Assembly: GCF_000337135.1 (NCBI RefSeq)
Contig: NZ_AOIN01000056.1
Coordinates: 104,417 to 168,416, forward strand
Length of the DNA: 64,000 nucleotides
Origin: Natrialba chahannaoensis JCM 10990
GTDB lineage: Archaea; Halobacteriota; Halobacteria; Halobacteriales; Natrialbaceae
Direction: 5' to 3'
Part shown: piece after piece, positions 53,006 through 62,185 of the stretch
Layout: each line of letters opens with the position of its first letter
Numbering within the stretch: the first letter of the stretch is position 1
Position numbers and translations under genes: made by a program
Notes under the pieces: generated by a model
Databases searched by the model: none
Seen by the model: the letters and a program-made list of their open reading frames with translations, nothing else
What the model was told of the DNA's origin: nothing

Positions 53006-54043
53006 ATGAACCCTTCAGAACTCGACGACGACGTTTATGCACGACGTATTGATAATCCCGCCGGCAGACAGTTTCGTGATCTGCTCGAATCACAATCGTA
53101 CACGTTCGCCCCGGGCATTTACCACGCACTCGATGCCCGCCTGGCTGAAATGGCAGGGATCGATGCTGCATACATGAGCGGCTATTCGACTGTTCTCGGC
53201 CAGTTCGGCTTCCCCGATCTGGAGATGGTCACGATGACGGAGATGGTCGAAAACGCCAAACGAATGGTCGAGGCAACGAACCTGCCCGTAATCGCCGACT
53301 GTGATACCGGCTACGGCGGCATACACAACGTTCGCCGTGCCGTTCGTGAATACGAGAAAGCGGGTGTTGCTGCCGTCCATATCGAAGACCAGACTTCCCC
53401 AAAGCGCTGCGGTCACATCGCTGGGAAGCAGATTGTCGGCCGCGAGGAAGCCAGATCACGATTCGAAGCCGCGGTCGATGCGAAACAGAGTAAGGACACG
53501 GTCATCATCGCTCGAACCGACGCGTACGGGTCGGCCAACGGCGACTGGGAGGAACATCTCGAGCGAGGTCGTATCTACGCCGACGCCGGCGTCGACCTCG
53601 TCTGGCCCGAGATGCCGGATCCGTCTCGCGAGGATGCGATCAACTATGCCGAGACAATTCACGAGACACATCCTGACCTGGATCTTGCGTTTAATTATTC
53701 ATCGTCGTTCGCGTGGAGCGAAGAGGACGATCCACTGACGTTTGCGGAACTTGGTTCGCTCGGCTATCGCTACATATTCATCACCCTCTATGGGCTTCAC
53801 TCCGGGGCGCATGCCGTCTATGAGGACCTGATGAACATCGCCGAAAACGATGAAGCAGCACAGTTCGACCTCGAGAACCGATACCTCGGTCACGAGACCG
53901 AAAGCCACCACGAACTCTCGTTCGTCCCACGATACCAGGACATCGAGTCCGAGTTCGACCCAGATGCACGTGAGCGGATGGCGGAATCCGCGGGATTCAG
54001 CGAGGAGCACTCCGAGCCGCTCACGTCAGACACCAGCGACTAA
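53006..54043 (+). CDS. aceA: Isocitrate lyase (glyoxylate bypass)
   Basis: 345 residues of the isocitrate lyase/PEP mutase superfamily, shorter than the bacterial enzyme but normal for haloarchaea. The catalytic loop KRCGHIAGK carries the active-site Cys. Metal and substrate contacts are in [33 protein letters not shown] and VWPEMPD. It cleaves isocitrate to glyoxylate and succinate. It is followed 20 bases later by malate synthase. Confidence 0.93.
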   Translation: MNPSELDDDVYARRIDNPAGRQFRDLLESQSYTFAPGIYHALDARLAEMAGIDAAYMSGYSTVLGQFGFPDLEMVTMTEMVENAKRMVEATNLPVIADCDTGYGGIHNVRRAVREYEKAGVAAVHIEDQTSPKRCGHIAGKQIVGREEARSRFEAAVDAKQSKDTVIIARTDAYGSANGDWEEHLERGRIYADAGVDLVWPEMPDPSREDAINYAETIHETHPDLDLAFNYSSSFAWSEEDDPLTFAELGSLGYRYIFITLYGLHSGAHAVYEDLMNIAENDEAAQFDLENRYLGHETESHHELSFVPRYQDIESEFDPDARERMAESAGFSEEHSEPLTSDTSD

Positions 54044-54063
54044 AACAGTACCACTGCTCCCCT

Positions 54064-55389
54064 ATGTCAATCCAGACTACCACTATGCGGTCTGACGGAC
54101 AACACGATCGATCGTTCGTGCGAACGTTCTTCACCTCCCCAGCGGCGGTGGAGGGCGAGGCTGATTCCGCAAAGATGCTCCGGCGTGCGGTCCAGCTTCG
54201 CGGAATGCGCGCACCAGATGTGTGGGTTCCGGACAACGAGGACGCGACAGCCCCCTCGATGCGCGATGACGGTATCGAGAACATCGTCGACGTCGTCGCA
54301 GAGCACGGCGAATCGTTCCCCGGCGAGATCCATCCTCGAATCGTCTGGCACAGAGACCGACCCGACACCAGATACCAGGGACTCCAACAGATGCTGTACA
54401 TCGCCGACCCCGAGAGGGGAGCCATCGAGTACATCGACGGCTTCGTCGTCCCGGAAGTTGGCGACATCGATGACTGGAAAAAAGCCGACGAGTGTCTCAC
54501 CATCATCGAAAGCGAGTACGGCTTAGACGAAGGGAGACTGTCCATGTCCGTAATCGTTGAAAGTGGACAGGCAGAACTAGCGCTTGCAGACCTCCGCGAC
54601 GAGATCGGAAAACCCACGAACAATCTCGAGCGCCTGTCTCTCCTCGTCGATGGCGAAGTCGACTACACGAAGGACATGCGAGCAATCACACCCACTGGAG
54701 AGTTACCTGCATGGCCGGAGCTACGGCACAACACCTCACGGAGTGCAAGTGCCAACGGGTTGATTGCAATCGACGGACCCTACGATGATATCCGGGATAT
54801 CGACGGCTATCACGAGCGCATGACTGCCAACCAGGCGAAAGGAATGCTCGGCATCTGGGCGTTGACGCCTGAACAGGTGATCGAAGCGAATGCAGCTCCG
54901 CTTCCACCGAAAACCGGGACCTGGCTAATCGACGTGAACGGCCATGCAGTCGAACTCAACGCGGAAGACGATGTTCAGGTCTACGATGGCGAGCAACTGT
55001 CACTCGAGAAGATCGAGTCAGATCGCTACAGGCTCGGAGTCGGCTCTAACGAGCGAACGGTGTGCGATGATGAACTGCACGAAGAGCTTCTGCAGCTGAC
55101 CGACTACGTCCCGAGTCTCAACGACATCGTGGATTCGATGGAAACCTTCGAAGAAGCCACCGAAGCCGGCACGGGTGCAATTGCGATGGATAACTCGACG
55201 ACGCTCAGCATCGATGGGATCGAAGTGACGATCTCTGACGAGCGGATGTGGGATGAGGCAACGTACCAGGCATCCCAGACGCCGATCAGCCTGTTCCAGG
55301 ATGTCTACGAGAATCGTCCAGATCAACGCGAGGAACTGCGGGAGATGTACGGCGAACACGTCGTGAAACGGGCGATGAACGTCGGCTAA
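54064..55389 (+). CDS. aceB: Malate synthase, haloarchaeal (CitE-like) type
   Basis: 441 residues. Like the known Haloferax enzyme it is smaller than bacterial malate synthases and built on a CitE-like barrel: WVPDNEDATAPSMRDDGIEN (metal site), VVPEVGDIDDW, LSMSVIVESGQAELAL (the Glu) and KGMLGIWALTPEQVIEANAA. It condenses glyoxylate with acetyl-CoA to malate. It forms an operon with aceA. The C-terminal 120 residues are an extra domain absent from the CitE lyase at 23922. Confidence 0.92.
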   Translation: MSIQTTTMRSDGQHDRSFVRTFFTSPAAVEGEADSAKMLRRAVQLRGMRAPDVWVPDNEDATAPSMRDDGIENIVDVVAEHGESFPGEIHPRIVWHRDRPDTRYQGLQQMLYIADPERGAIEYIDGFVVPEVGDIDDWKKADECLTIIESEYGLDEGRLSMSVIVESGQAELALADLRDEIGKPTNNLERLSLLVDGEVDYTKDMRAITPTGELPAWPELRHNTSRSASANGLIAIDGPYDDIRDIDGYHERMTANQAKGMLGIWALTPEQVIEANAAPLPPKTGTWLIDVNGHAVELNAEDDVQVYDGEQLSLEKIESDRYRLGVGSNERTVCDDELHEELLQLTDYVPSLNDIVDSMETFEEATEAGTGAIAMDNSTTLSIDGIEVTISDERMWDEATYQASQTPISLFQDVYENRPDQREELREMYGEHVVKRAMNVG

Positions 55390-55510
55390 CACCGGTTCGT
55401 GGGTCGGATCCCTGAGCCGTGATCCCCAGGAATAAGTACTCGCAAGCGCGGATCGCTCTGTGAGACAGACGGCACTCGAGACGCTCACGAACAATTTCTA
55501 ACGTACCAGC

Positions 55511-55570
55511 TATAACAATTTACACACTGACAGCACAACAGTTGTGCAGTGACGTGTAGTGGCTCCGATA
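55511..55570. repeat. Short relative of the palindromic repeat, copy C
   Basis: tataac...ttacacactga and gtgcagtgacgtgtagtggc match the two arms of copy B, but the inner hairpin of copies A and B is missing. The arms still pair (cacaa/ttgtg at the centre). It lies about 120 bases after aceB, so the glyoxylate operon is bracketed by two family members. Confidence 0.6.
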
Positions 55571-55655
55571 GGGAACGCGGCCAGTAGCTAACACAATGTT
55601 ATCTGGTTCGAACCCGAACTGCTATGGGGGACCAGTGTATAGGAACAGTTGAACA

Positions 55656-55994
55656 ATGTCATCGCCCCAAACGAAGACCCACAACAAAGACACCAGTGCA
55701 TGCCCTGTTATCCAGTCGCTCGAACAGATTGGCTCGCAGTGGCGACTGGCCGTCCTTCACGAACTGCTGGCCGGCGAACAGCGTTTTAACGAACTCAAGC
55801 GCTCGACCGGCGCAAACGCGCGAACGCTCTCACGCGTCTTAGACGACCTCGGCGAGATGGGGTTCGTCGAGCGCCGCATCGAGGAAGACGCCCCGATCGC
55901 GACCTACTACAGCCTCACCGACAAGGGCGAGTCACTCGAGCCAGTGTTCAACGAGATCGAGTGCTGGGCGGGGAGTTGGCTCGACGAAGACTGA
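55656..55994 (+). CDS. HxlR-family winged-helix regulator
   Basis: 112 residues. HxlR layout: CPVIQSLEQIGSQWRLAVLH near the N-terminus (Cys16 and the IG..W motif), the winged helix LLAGEQRFNELKRSTGANAR / TLSRVLDDLGEMGFVERRI, and the C-terminal dimerisation helix. Members often respond to electrophiles or oxidants through the Cys. It lies after the aceAB operon; regulation of that operon is possible but not shown. 55995-56200 holds no gene. Confidence 0.9.
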   Translation: MSSPQTKTHNKDTSACPVIQSLEQIGSQWRLAVLHELLAGEQRFNELKRSTGANARTLSRVLDDLGEMGFVERRIEEDAPIATYYSLTDKGESLEPVFNEIECWAGSWLDED

Positions 55995-56200
55995 CCCGGG
56001 AGTGAGCAACCGGAAACGGGATCTAGAATCGAGAGTGCGTTTCGACTAAGTCACCGACCACGGGTCAGATGACCCGCAGAATCCTGCCTCAATCGCTGTT
56101 GAAACAGTCAGGAGGCACCGATCATGGTCTGTTGTCGTTCGTTACTAGTGATCACTCAGCGGAGGCGGTGGTCACCGGCAAAACGCGACACTGATCCGTA

Positions 56201-56647
56201 TCAGCCGTCCATATCCAGTTCAACAAGCTGCAACGACCGGTCGAGATGACAGACCTCGTGTGGCGGGTCGCCGAGAATCTCGCTGATCCGGTATTCTTCG
56301 TCGAACGCCACGCTGTCAGGTTCGCAGAACTCGTGGCTCGGACACTCAACGTACGGACACGGCCCCGAGAGGCTCGCCTTGCTCCCTGCGAACGAGCCCT
56401 TGGAGGGAATGTTTGCGCGCACGGACGCGGGCTCGACTTCGACGGCACGGACACCACCGTCGTGCATGGCGCACTCGAGTGTCTGTGCGTTTTCGCGGAC
56501 GGCGGTGACGCGGTATTTGGTGCCGGTATCGAGGTTGAGACACTGGCTCCGGTAGGGACAGCCCGCGCAGCCGTCGGCCTCGCCTTCATAGACGAATTCG
56601 GTTCCCGGATCGGCGAGGCGGGAGCCGATGAGCGTGACGGTGGTCAT
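56201..56647 (-). CDS. UPF0179 family protein
   Basis: 148 residues with the cysteine-rich pattern of this archaeal family: CAGCPYRSQCLNLDTG, then CAMHDGGVRAVEVEPA, then GPCPYVECPSHEFC and HEVCHLDRS. The clustered cysteines probably hold a metal or iron-sulfur centre. Function unknown, cytoplasmic. Confidence 0.88.
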   Translation of the reverse strand: MTTVTLIGSRLADPGTEFVYEGEADGCAGCPYRSQCLNLDTGTKYRVTAVRENAQTLECAMHDGGVRAVEVEPASVRANIPSKGSFAGSKASLSGPCPYVECPSHEFCEPDSVAFDEEYRISEILGDPPHEVCHLDRSLQLVELDMDG

Positions 56648-56699
56648 ACCCTGGAGTATTCACCACTCGCGGTTAAGCCTCACGTCACTGGGGAGACGC

Positions 56700-57122
56700 C
56701 TATTCCGAATCACGTGCCGTAGACGATCCACGGCCCGTAAGCTCGTCCAACCGCTCGAAGTACTGCTCTCGGGGCACCTGATAGCACGCGCGGTAGTCGA
56801 TGTCACCGGCGTCGAACTGTTCGGCGAGATCGACCGCCGCTGTGAGCGCTTCGCTCCGGGTCGGAAAGCTGGTGCCGCCCTCGAGTGTCACCTCGGGTTC
56901 GAGATAGAACGTGACGTACCAGTCGGTCTGGCCCGTCGTATCACTCGGGTTTTGCCCCGGGCGGCGAGTCCGCCTGCCGTGTGTGAGGTACAACGTCGGC
57001 AGACAGGGGGCGGGAAAGTCGTCGCCGTTGAACACGTCGGGCCGGTAAGCGAGGACGAGTCGGCCGTCCGCTCCCTCAGACCAGACGTCCCAGGAATCTG
57101 GCAGGGACTCGAGTGTGGTCAT
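56700..57122 (-). CDS. DUF5820 family protein
   Basis: 140 residues from ATG 57122 (MTTLESLPDSWDVWSEGADG). Conserved features are LAYRPDVFNGDDFPAPCLPT, WYVTFYLEPEV and DAGDIDYRACYQVPREQYFE. The family is haloarchaeal and uncharacterised. It is on the same strand as UPF0179, which follows 52 bases later, so they may form a unit. Confidence 0.8.
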   Translation of the reverse strand: MTTLESLPDSWDVWSEGADGRLVLAYRPDVFNGDDFPAPCLPTLYLTHGRRTRRPGQNPSDTTGQTDWYVTFYLEPEVTLEGGTSFPTRSEALTAAVDLAEQFDAGDIDYRACYQVPREQYFERLDELTGRGSSTARDSE

Positions 57123-57797
57123 GGCTGCGGGTTGGTCAAGCGCCCCTAAAGGTTCGTCGTCACACCACGCAGTCCGATTCTCAGTGAGTGTGACGAGAGC
57201 GGGCACACATAGTGTCTAACGTATCACTGTTCCTAGGAGAGCGCGCGCGAGCAAACCACGGCAATGCAGGCCGAGAATTTACGTCGATAGTCGCGAAATG
57301 AGTGTCGTGGTATCAATCGACAGCGGTGCCTCTCGGCATGAGTTGCCGGTAGTTCACTTCTGACAAATACCTTTTGGGGCCAACGTTAAGTACCTGGATT
57401 ACTCAATCATTAAATACTATCGGTATCCGTTCGACGGACCGATTTACCCACGCCCGATCGTGGAACGCCGTCGTGCGAGACTGAAGATACGGTCGTCTCG
57501 CACTGGTGCGTGGTGGTAGTTCGCACATGACACAACATACCGTCGTCGCCGGCGCTCGTCCGAGCGCGTCCCCACCGAGAAGCCCCGTCTCGGCTTGGAG
57601 GGAAGCCACGAGAGTCACCTGCGGGTCGACTGTGACTGGCAGTCGAGCCGTCGATGGACCACTGATGCAGGACCCACGCTGTTTCGTCGCCTCGTGCGTT
57701 TGCGAGACCGCTCGCGATCGCGATCACGGACCGACACCGACACTGACGACCGACGAACGTGACCAAATCGACGGGGATCCACAACTGGCAAGATATC
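57123..57797. other. Long gene-free leader before prkA
   Basis: About 675 bases with no gene. The A+T-rich core promoter candidate (attaaatac) is at about 57409-57417, which would give a leader near 380 bases, unusual for a haloarchaeon. It contains a hairpin gtgcgaga...tctcgcac (57473-57503, 15-base loop). Open frames here are low-complexity or lack any family resemblance. Confidence 0.45.
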
Positions 57798-59870
57798 ATG
57801 ACTGGTGACATCGAGACGCTCGAGGAACTGAGCGCGGAGTACAAGGAATCGATGCCCGCAGACCTGCGGGAGACCAAATCCTTCGACTGGTACTTAGAGG
57901 AGGTGTACGCAGATCCCAAAGTGACCCGCAACGCCCACCAACGCGTCGCGGACATGTTTGACTACTACGGCACCACCTACGACGAGACAGAGGGTGTCGT
58001 CGAGTATCAGCTAGCGAGTGAAGACCCGCTAAACGACGGTGAGAACACCTTCTACGGAAAGGTGATCCACCAGTCGATTCACGAGTTCGTGAACAAGGTG
58101 AAATCTGGTGCCCGCCGCTTGGGTCCCGAACGGCGTATTAAGCTCCTGCTCGGCCCGGTCGGGTCGGGGAAGTCTCACTTCGACAAGCAGGTCCGGGAGT
58201 ACTTCGAGGACTACACGCTCCACGAGGAGGGTCGAATGTACACCTTCCGCTGGACGAACCTCTGTGACGTCATCAAGGACCAGGACCCTGCCGACGACAC
58301 TGTTCGCTCGCCGATGAATCAGGATCCGCTCGTTCTCCTGCCACGCGAGCAGCGCCAGCGCGTGATCGACGACATCAACGAGCGCCTCGACGCACCCTAT
58401 ACGATCCAGAACGAGCAGTCGCTCGACCCCGAGAGCGAGTTCTACATGGACAGGCTGCTCGCCTACTACGACGACGACCTCCAGCAGGTACTCGAAAACC
58501 ACATCGAGATCATTCGCTTCGTCGCCGACGAGAACAAGCGCCAGGGACTCGAAACGTTCGAGCCCAAGGACAAGAAGAACCAGGACGAGACCGAACTGAC
58601 GGGCGACGTCAACTACTCGAAGATCGCCATCTACGGCGAGTCCGACCCGCGTGCGTTCGATTACTCGGGTGCGTTCTGTAACGCGAACCGCGGTATCTTC
58701 TCCGGTGAGGAACTCCTCAAACTGCAACGCGAGTTCCTCTATGACTTCCTGCACGCCACCCAGGAGCAGACGATCAAGCCGAAGAACAACCCGCGGATCG
58801 ACATCGACCAGGTGATCGTCGGCCGGACGAACATGCCCGAGTACAAGGACAAGAAGGGCGACGAGAAGATGGAGGCGTTCAACGACCGTACGAAGCGGAT
58901 CGACTTCCCGTACGTCCTCTCCTACGAGGACGAGTCGATGATCTACGAGAAGATGCTGAACAACGCCGACGTGCCGGACATCAACGTCGAACCCCACACG
59001 CTCGAGATGGCCGGCCTCTTCGGTGTCCTCACCCGCATCGAGGAACCCGACGCGGAGACGGTCGACCTCCTCTCGAAGGCGAAAGCCTACAACGGTGAAA
59101 TCGATGAGGGTGACGATATCGACGTGAAGAAGCTCCGTGATGAAGCCGAGCAGAAGGCCGAAATCGGCGAAGGCATGGTCGGCGTCTCGCCCCGGTTCAT
59201 CGGTGACGAGATCGCGGAGGCGATCATGGACTCCAAACACCGCTCGCGCGGGTTCCTCTCGCCGCTGACGGTGTTCAACTTCTTCGAGGAGAACCTAGAG
59301 CACCACGGCTCCATCCCCGAGGACAACTTCGAGACGTACTACCGCTACTTGGAGACGGTCCGTGAGGAGTACAAGGAGCGCGCCATCGAGGACGTCCGCC
59401 ACGCGCTCGCCTACGACTTAGACGAGATCCAGCGCCAGGGCGAGAAGTACATGGACCACGTGATGGCCTACATCGACGACGACACGATCGAGGACGAGCT
59501 CACGGGCCGCGAGCAGGAACCCGACGAGACGTTCCTGCGCTCGGTCGAGGAGAAACTCGACATCCCCGAAGACCGCAAGGAGGACTTCCGTCAGGAAGTG
59601 AGCAATTGGGTCAGCCGCCGGGCGCGCGAGGGTGAGGCGTTCAACCCACAGGACAACGAGCGCCTGCGCCGCGCCCTAGAGCGCAAGCTCTGGGAGGACA
59701 AGAAGCACAACATCAACTTCTCGGCACTGGTGTCGGCCAACGAGTTCGACGACGACGAACGCTCCGCCTGGATCGACGCGCTGATGGAACAGGGCTACTC
59801 CGAGGACGGTGCCAAGGAGGTACTCGAGTTCGCCGGCGCGGAGGTCGCCAAGGCAGAGATGGAAGACTAA
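57798..59870 (+). CDS. prkA: PrkA family serine protein kinase (first copy)
   Basis: 690 residues from ATG 57798 (MTGDIETLEELSAEYKESMP); an upstream GTG at 57759 adds 13 residues but lies in non-conserved sequence. The AAA+/P-loop domain has Walker A GPVGSGKS (119-126); RTNMPEYKDKKGDEKMEAFN and FNFFEENLEHHG follow, and the C-terminal half is the PrkA kinase-like region. In bacteria the YeaG homologue acts with YeaH in starvation/stress responses. It heads a four-gene operon and is one base away from its paralogue. Confidence 0.93.
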   Translation: MTGDIETLEELSAEYKESMPADLRETKSFDWYLEEVYADPKVTRNAHQRVADMFDYYGTTYDETEGVVEYQLASEDPLNDGENTFYGKVIHQSIHEFVNKVKSGARRLGPERRIKLLLGPVGSGKSHFDKQVREYFEDYTLHEEGRMYTFRWTNLCDVIKDQDPADDTVRSPMNQDPLVLLPREQRQRVIDDINERLDAPYTIQNEQSLDPESEFYMDRLLAYYDDDLQQVLENHIEIIRFVADENKRQGLETFEPKDKKNQDETELTGDVNYSKIAIYGESDPRAFDYSGAFCNANRGIFSGEELLKLQREFLYDFLHATQEQTIKPKNNPRIDIDQVIVGRTNMPEYKDKKGDEKMEAFNDRTKRIDFPYVLSYEDESMIYEKMLNNADVPDINVEPHTLEMAGLFGVLTRIEEPDAETVDLLSKAKAYNGEIDEGDDIDVKKLRDEAEQKAEIGEGMVGVSPRFIGDEIAEAIMDSKHRSRGFLSPLTVFNFFEENLEHHGSIPEDNFETYYRYLETVREEYKERAIEDVRHALAYDLDEIQRQGEKYMDHVMAYIDDDTIEDELTGREQEPDETFLRSVEEKLDIPEDRKEDFRQEVSNWVSRRAREGEAFNPQDNERLRRALERKLWEDKKHNINFSALVSANEFDDDERSAWIDALMEQGYSEDGAKEVLEFAGAEVAKAEMED

Positions 59871-59871
59871 T

Positions 59872-62157
59872 ATGACCGGGAGCGACTACGTCACCGAGGC
59901 CGACCGCGAACTCGAGGAGACCTACGAGGAGCCGATGGCGCTCGCGGCGTACGTCGACCGGATCTTCGAGAACCCGACGATTGCGTCTCATGCCTCGAAG
60001 TATCTGCTCGAGGCGATCGAAGCGGCCGGTACCCGTACGGTAGTCGAGGAAGGCGAAGAGAAGGAGCGCTACCGCTTCTTCGACGATCCGCACAACAACG
60101 GCGAGCACGCCATCCTGGGCAACACAGAGGTGTTGAACGGGTTCGTTGACGATCTGCGCTCGATCGCCGCCGGCCGGGCGAAAGACGAGAAAATAATCTG
60201 GTTCGAGGGGCCGACAGCGACGGGCAAGTCCGAACTCAAACGCTGTCTCGTCAACGGTCTCAGGGAGTACTCGAAGACGCCAGAGGGTCGCCGGTACACC
60301 ATCGAGTGGAACGTCGCCACAGCCGAGACGAGCGACCGCAGCCTGAGCTACGGCGTCGATCCAACGGCGGGAGACGACCAGAACTGGTACCAGAGCCCCG
60401 TCCAGTCCCACCCGCTGTCGGTCTTTCCGGAGCAGGTCCGCTCGCAGGTGCTCGCCGATCTGAACGAGCAACTCGAGGACCACGTTCCGGTTCGGATCGA
60501 CACTGAGCTCGACCCGTTCTCCCGGGAGGCGTACGATTTCCTGGAGGAGCGCTACCGTCGCGAGGGCAGCGAGGAGCTGTTCTCGGCGATCGCCGACAGC
60601 GAGCACCTGCGGGTGAAGAACTACGTCGTCGATATCGGGCAGGGTGTCGGCGTGCTGCATTCGGAGGACGAGGGCCGGCCAAAAGAGCGTCTCGTCGGCT
60701 CCTGGATGCACGGCATGCTCCAGGAACTGGACTCGCGCGGCCGGAAGAACCCGCAGGCGTTCAGCTACGACGGCGTGCTGTCGCAGGGCAACGGCGTCCT
60801 CACCATCGTTGAGGACGCGGCCCAGCACGCCGACCTGCTGCAGAAGCTGCTGAACGTCCCCGACGAACAGTCCGTCAAACTGGACAAGGGAATCGGGATG
60901 GACGTGGACACCCAGTTGCTCATCATCTCGAACCCCGACCTCGAGGCCCAACTGAACCAGCACGCCGACCGCAACGGCATGGACCCGCTGAAGGCGCTCA
61001 AACGACGGCTCGACAAGCACCGCTTTGGCTACCTGACGAACCTCAGCCTCGAAACCGAACTTATCCGCCGCGAACTGACCAACGAGACCGAGGTCTGGGA
61101 GGCCGACAGCTACGACGAACTCGAGGAGCGCATCCGCGAGCCGGTGCGGGCGACGATCAAAAGCCAGGACGGCGAGACGCGAACGCGCGAGTTCGCCCCG
61201 CACGCTATCGAGGCAGCGGCCCTGTACGCCGTCGTGACCCGCCTCGACGAGGAGGACCTGCCGAACGGGCTCGACCTGGTCGACAAGGCGCTGATCTACG
61301 ATCAGGGCTACCTGCAGGAGGGCGACACCCGCCGCGAGAAAGAGGAGTTCGACTTCGACGACGACGGTCACGACGGCGACCATGGCATCCCGGTCACCTA
61401 CACCCGCGATACCCTCGCCGAGTTGCTCCAGACAGAACGGGACCGCCACCACACCGATCTGTCCGTCGAGGATGTCGTCATGCCCCGCGATGTACTAAAC
61501 GCGATGGCCGAGGGGATGGCGAACGCGCCAGTGTTCTCGACCGGCGAACGCTCGGAGTTCGAGAACCGCGTCGTCCCGGTCAAGAACTACATCTTCGACC
61601 GCCAAGAGTCAGACGTCATCGAGGCAATCATGCACGAGAAGCGGGTCGACGAGGAGACCGTCGGCGAGTACGTCGAACAGGTCTACGCCTGGGAGACCGA
61701 CGAACCGCTGTACAACGACCGTGGCGAACAGGTCGAGCCCGATCCGCTGAAGATGAAGCTGTTCGAAATCGAGCACCTCGGCCGGTTCTCCGAGGACGAG
61801 TACCAGGGGAACCTCCCCCGGGAGAGCGTCCGAAACTTCCGCCGTGAGAAGGTGATCAACTCCCTGAATCGCCACGCCTGGGAGCACCGCGACGAGGACT
61901 TCTCGGTGGCCGACGTGGATCTGACGGCGATCCCCGTGATCAAGTCGGTCCTGGAGAGTCACGACTGGGACGACGTGAGTCGGACCTTCGAGGACTTCGA
62001 CCCGCGCCAGTGGGACGACCCGCCGAGCGGGACCGAGACGGCGTCCGTCAAAGAGAACACGATCCAGACCATGGTGGCGGAGTTCGATTACTCCGAGGCG
62101 TCGGCCGAACTGACCAGCAGACACGTCATGGGACAGGTGAGCTACAGATGGGACTGA
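59872..62157 (+). CDS. PrkA family protein kinase (second, longer copy)
   Basis: 761 residues from ATG 59872, one base after the first copy's stop. Walker A is GPTATGKS (113-120). The same domain order is followed, but with different detail (EWNVATAETSDRSL in place of the first copy's RWTNLCDVI) and an acidic His/Asp-rich insert (DDDGHDGDHG, about residue 505). Haloarchaea usually carry this paralogous pair, which may form hetero-oligomers. It ends 28 bases before the DUF444 gene. Confidence 0.9.
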   Translation: MTGSDYVTEADRELEETYEEPMALAAYVDRIFENPTIASHASKYLLEAIEAAGTRTVVEEGEEKERYRFFDDPHNNGEHAILGNTEVLNGFVDDLRSIAAGRAKDEKIIWFEGPTATGKSELKRCLVNGLREYSKTPEGRRYTIEWNVATAETSDRSLSYGVDPTAGDDQNWYQSPVQSHPLSVFPEQVRSQVLADLNEQLEDHVPVRIDTELDPFSREAYDFLEERYRREGSEELFSAIADSEHLRVKNYVVDIGQGVGVLHSEDEGRPKERLVGSWMHGMLQELDSRGRKNPQAFSYDGVLSQGNGVLTIVEDAAQHADLLQKLLNVPDEQSVKLDKGIGMDVDTQLLIISNPDLEAQLNQHADRNGMDPLKALKRRLDKHRFGYLTNLSLETELIRRELTNETEVWEADSYDELEERIREPVRATIKSQDGETRTREFAPHAIEAAALYAVVTRLDEEDLPNGLDLVDKALIYDQGYLQEGDTRREKEEFDFDDDGHDGDHGIPVTYTRDTLAELLQTERDRHHTDLSVEDVVMPRDVLNAMAEGMANAPVFSTGERSEFENRVVPVKNYIFDRQESDVIEAIMHEKRVDEETVGEYVEQVYAWETDEPLYNDRGEQVEPDPLKMKLFEIEHLGRFSEDEYQGNLPRESVRNFRREKVINSLNRHAWEHRDEDFSVADVDLTAIPVIKSVLESHDWDDVSRTFEDFDPRQWDDPPSGTETASVKENTIQTMVAEFDYSEASAELTSRHVMGQVSYRWD

Positions 62158-62185
62158 GAGGGATGACTAATCAGGAGGTGCAAGC

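Noticed and set aside
52644-53009. 121-codon frame ending in the aceA start codon
   Set aside because: The ATGA contact is tempting, but the sequence is Ser/Thr/Arg-rich with no fold and not acidic like local proteins.
58029-59240. 403-codon minus-strand frame opposite prkA
   Set aside because: Val/Leu-rich mirror of an acidic gene, common at high G+C; prkA is the real gene.
59713-61452. 579-codon minus-strand frame opposite the second prkA
   Set aside because: Same mirror effect; the plus strand carries clear Walker A and kinase-family motifs.
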